Shown here: positions 61,100 to 64,000 of the stretch, one piece after another
Layout: each line of letters opens with the position of its first letter
Position numbering within the stretch: position 1 is the first letter of the stretch
The notes under the pieces: model-generated
What the model was told of the DNA's origin: nothing
What the model saw: only the letters and a program-made list of their open reading frames with translations
Database searches by the model: none
Made by a program: the position numbers and the translations under genes
From: Actinoplanes teichomyceticus ATCC 31121
GTDB lineage: Bacteria > Actinomycetota > Actinomycetes > Mycobacteriales > Micromonosporaceae
Direction of reading: 5' to 3'
NCBI RefSeq assembly: GCF_003711105.1
Contig: NZ_CP023865.1
Coordinates: forward strand, 4,303,001-4,367,000
DNA length: 64,000 bases

Positions 61100-62365
61100 T
61101 CAAGGGCGGCCGTCGACCCCGCACTTGACGATGATCCGGATGCAGTCGTTGACCCGGCGCGCCATCTCCTGCGCCGGCCAGGCGTTGAAGAAGTCGCCGT
61201 GCATGGTGTAGCCGGCGCCGGAGGCCAGCCGCAGGCGGCTCGGGTCGCCGGTCACCGGGTACCGCATCACCTGGCGCAGTTTCGGCACCACCACCGGGTG
61301 GCTGGCCGGGCAGGCGTTGCCGACCGGGTACGCCATGTGGCTCTTGTGGTCGGCCGAGTCCAGGTTGCGGCCGTCCCAGCAGTGCGGGAAGTCCAGGTAC
61401 GACTCCAGCATCGAGCCCGCCGGGCAGTTGACGAAGTTCGACGACGGGTTGACCTCCCCGGCGTGCAGGCACGACCAGCGGGCGATGGTGTTGTCGGCCG
61501 GCCCGGTCGCCTTGGCGTTGCCGGCCACGACACGCAGGCCGACCGGGAACGGCTGGGTCTGCGCGATCAACGCGTCCGAGACGCCCTCCCCCAGGTAGTA
61601 GAAGATGCCGGTGACCGGCTCCACCGGCACGTTGTCGCGGTACAGGGTGGGGATCCAGTACGACGACCTGTCGACCGACGGGTTGCAGTTGCTGTTCGCG
61701 TTGATCAGCTGCTCGACGGTGGTGGACGCGTTGGTCGCCACGCTGCCGAAGAAGCTGTGCATGTGCGAGGCGCCCGGCAGGTTCGGGAAGACGATCGGGT
61801 CGTCGGGCAGCCGGTGGCTGAACGGGCAGTCGGCGAGGAACTCGGCGACCCGGACCGCGCCGGGCGGGATGGTCGGCGTCGTGGCGCCGCCGCCGGTCCC
61901 GTAGACCTGGAACTCGGTGAGCGAGACACCCCACTGGGTGGCCCGGGCCGTGGTGGTCAGGCGCACGTACCGGCCGGCGCCGCTGACGGTCAGCGCCTGC
62001 CGGCCGCCGGCGCCGGTGGTGGTGCTGTAGAGCGTGCTCCACGCGCTGCCGGTGGCCGAGGCCTGGACGGTGAAGGATCGCGCGTACGCGGCCTCCCAGT
62101 CCAGCACCACCGAGGTGATCGTGGCGCTGGCGCCCAGGTCGACCTGCAGCCACTGCGGGTCGCTGAACGCGCTGGACCAGCGGGTCGCGGGGTTGCCGTC
62201 GACCGCGTTGCCGGCCGGGAAGGCCGCCGATTCGGTGGACGAGGCGGTCGCGGACCGGCCCTGGGACAGCAGGGTGTCGGCGGCGCTGGCCGCGGTGGCG
62301 GCGGTCAGCACGTAGGCGGCGAGCACGGCAGCGGCCGCGGCCGCCAGGAGGGGACGTTTTCGCAT
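61100..62365 (-). CDS. secreted F5/8 type C-DUF1996 protein
   Basis: A 421-residue exported protein. The signal peptide is MRKRPLLAAAAAAVLAAYVL to ASA. Residues about 30-155 are a discoidin/F5-8 C carbohydrate-binding domain (SATASSTESAAFPAGNAVDG; ATRWSSAFSDPQWLQVDLGA; GRYVRLTTTARATQWGVSL). Residues about 170-415 are a DUF1996 domain (FLADCPFSHRLPDDPIVFPN; ASHMHSFFGSVATNASTT; FPHCWDGRNLDSADHKSHMA). DUF1996 is found in secreted proteins of fungi and actinomycetes, and is thought to act on or bind polysaccharides; its reaction is unknown. Regulation: see 62457-62503. Confidence 0.88.
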   Translation of the reverse strand: MRKRPLLAAAAAAVLAAYVLTAATAASAADTLLSQGRSATASSTESAAFPAGNAVDGNPATRWSSAFSDPQWLQVDLGASATITSVVLDWEAAYARSFTVQASATGSAWSTLYSTTTGAGGRQALTVSGAGRYVRLTTTARATQWGVSLTEFQVYGTGGGATTPTIPPGAVRVAEFLADCPFSHRLPDDPIVFPNLPGASHMHSFFGSVATNASTTVEQLINANSNCNPSVDRSSYWIPTLYRDNVPVEPVTGIFYYLGEGVSDALIAQTQPFPVGLRVVAGNAKATGPADNTIARWSCLHAGEVNPSSNFVNCPAGSMLESYLDFPHCWDGRNLDSADHKSHMAYPVGNACPASHPVVVPKLRQVMRYPVTGDPSRLRLASGAGYTMHGDFFNAWPAQEMARRVNDCIRIIVKCGVDGRP

Positions 62366-62456
62366 GGTCGAGCAGCCTTTCCGTCCGGAAGGGGGAAGGG
62401 AGCGGGGCCGGCGCCGGCGGGTAGCGAGGCGGCTCGCCCCCGGGAACGGCCGGAGG

Positions 62457-62503
62457 AAGCGCTCGCTTGCCGTCACTGTGAACTCGCCGTTAATCACTGT
62501 CAA
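62457..62503 (-). promoter_or_regulatory. promoter and LacI-like operator of the DUF1996 gene
   Basis: On the minus strand TTGACA (62498-62503), a 17-base spacer and CACAGT (62475-62480) form a promoter with a perfect -35 and weak -10. Just downstream, over the expected start of transcription, AAGCG-ct-CGCTT (62457-62468) is a perfect dyad. This suggests sugar-responsive repression. The remaining 62366-62670 region has no gene I can see; an 11-base palindrome TCGTGTCACGA is at 62615-62625. Confidence 0.5.
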
Positions 62504-62670
62504 TGGCCCGAAACCGGTCCCGGCCGCGATAGCCCAGGTCAGCGCGGTGCGGGCGGCGAGGTTCCGGAACCCCGGGGCAAGAAATCGATATGACGTACGG
62601 CCTACCGGCCGACATCGTGTCACGACGTGGCAGCCACGCCGGTCGATCCGGGATGCTCTACCGTGCCGAT

Positions 62671-64000
<1,330 letters not shown>

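Overview
The window is about 72-75% GC (estimated by eye, not computed), has tightly packed genes, many 4-8 bp start/stop overlaps (ATGA, GTGA) and frequent GTG starts. With F420-dependent oxidoreductases, a furA-katG pair, VKOR/DsbA oxidative folding, an FxSxx-COOH peptide system and a flagellar FliQ, this points to a filamentous actinomycete, most likely of the Micromonosporaceae (Actinoplanes-like, with motile spores). That assignment is an inference. I saw no rRNA, tRNA, CRISPR array, transposase or integrase.

Left part. 1-3.5 kb is the end of a RiPP-type cluster that runs off the left edge: a truncated maturation radical SAM enzyme, a DUF5825-like protein, a small membrane protein, an HTTM membrane protein and a SAM methyltransferase, all overlapping or nearly so. 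3.5-8.8 kb holds an MFS exporter, an alpha/beta hydrolase, a decayed second hydrolase, two tandem AraC regulators and a MarR-like regulator with a palindromic operator. 9-13.2 kb is a leftward operon for glycogen-type metabolism: a DUF6582 protein, a divergent acetate kinase, a truncated glycosyltransferase and an amylo-1,6-glucosidase. 13.4-20.6 kb is a leftward operon resembling acyclic terpene or branched acyl-CoA degradation (AtuA, both acyl-CoA carboxylase subunits, an acyl-CoA dehydrogenase), with a TetR gene upstream and a palindrome over the operon promoter.

Middle. 21-28.4 kb carries a DUF2071 protein, two universal stress proteins, a phosphotransferase, an LdhA-type D-lactate dehydrogenase and furA-katG. 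28.5-37.3 kb is the centrepiece: a complete six-gene FxSxx-COOH operon (precursor peptide FxsA, radical SAM/HExxH enzyme FxsB, an AAC(3)-like acetyltransferase, two TIR-like proteins and the ParA/NB-ARC/TPR protein FxsT) behind a good sigma-70-type promoter. 37.4-46.4 kb has an alpha/beta hydrolase, a 936-residue FAD/Fe-S D-lactate-type dehydrogenase, a GNAT relic, an anchored propeller-like protein, larE and a fused larB-larC with no larA in view.

Right part. 46.4-53.2 kb: patatin, DsbA-like and VKOR proteins, an unknown protein, a divergent LysR/DMT pair, an RNA ligase, a 19-bp tandem repeat array and an isolated fliQ with its own terminator. 53.4-64 kb: an F420-linked pair, a P450, a FIST sensor followed by a GAF-GGDEF cyclase, membrane proteins, a methyltransferase split by a G7 frameshift, a secreted F5/8-DUF1996 protein behind a LacI-like operator, and a CHASE3 histidine kinase cut by the right edge.

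A recurring oddity is tandem repeats with units of 19-45 bp, both between genes and inside linkers or tails of proteins (AtuA, LarBC, DMT transporter).
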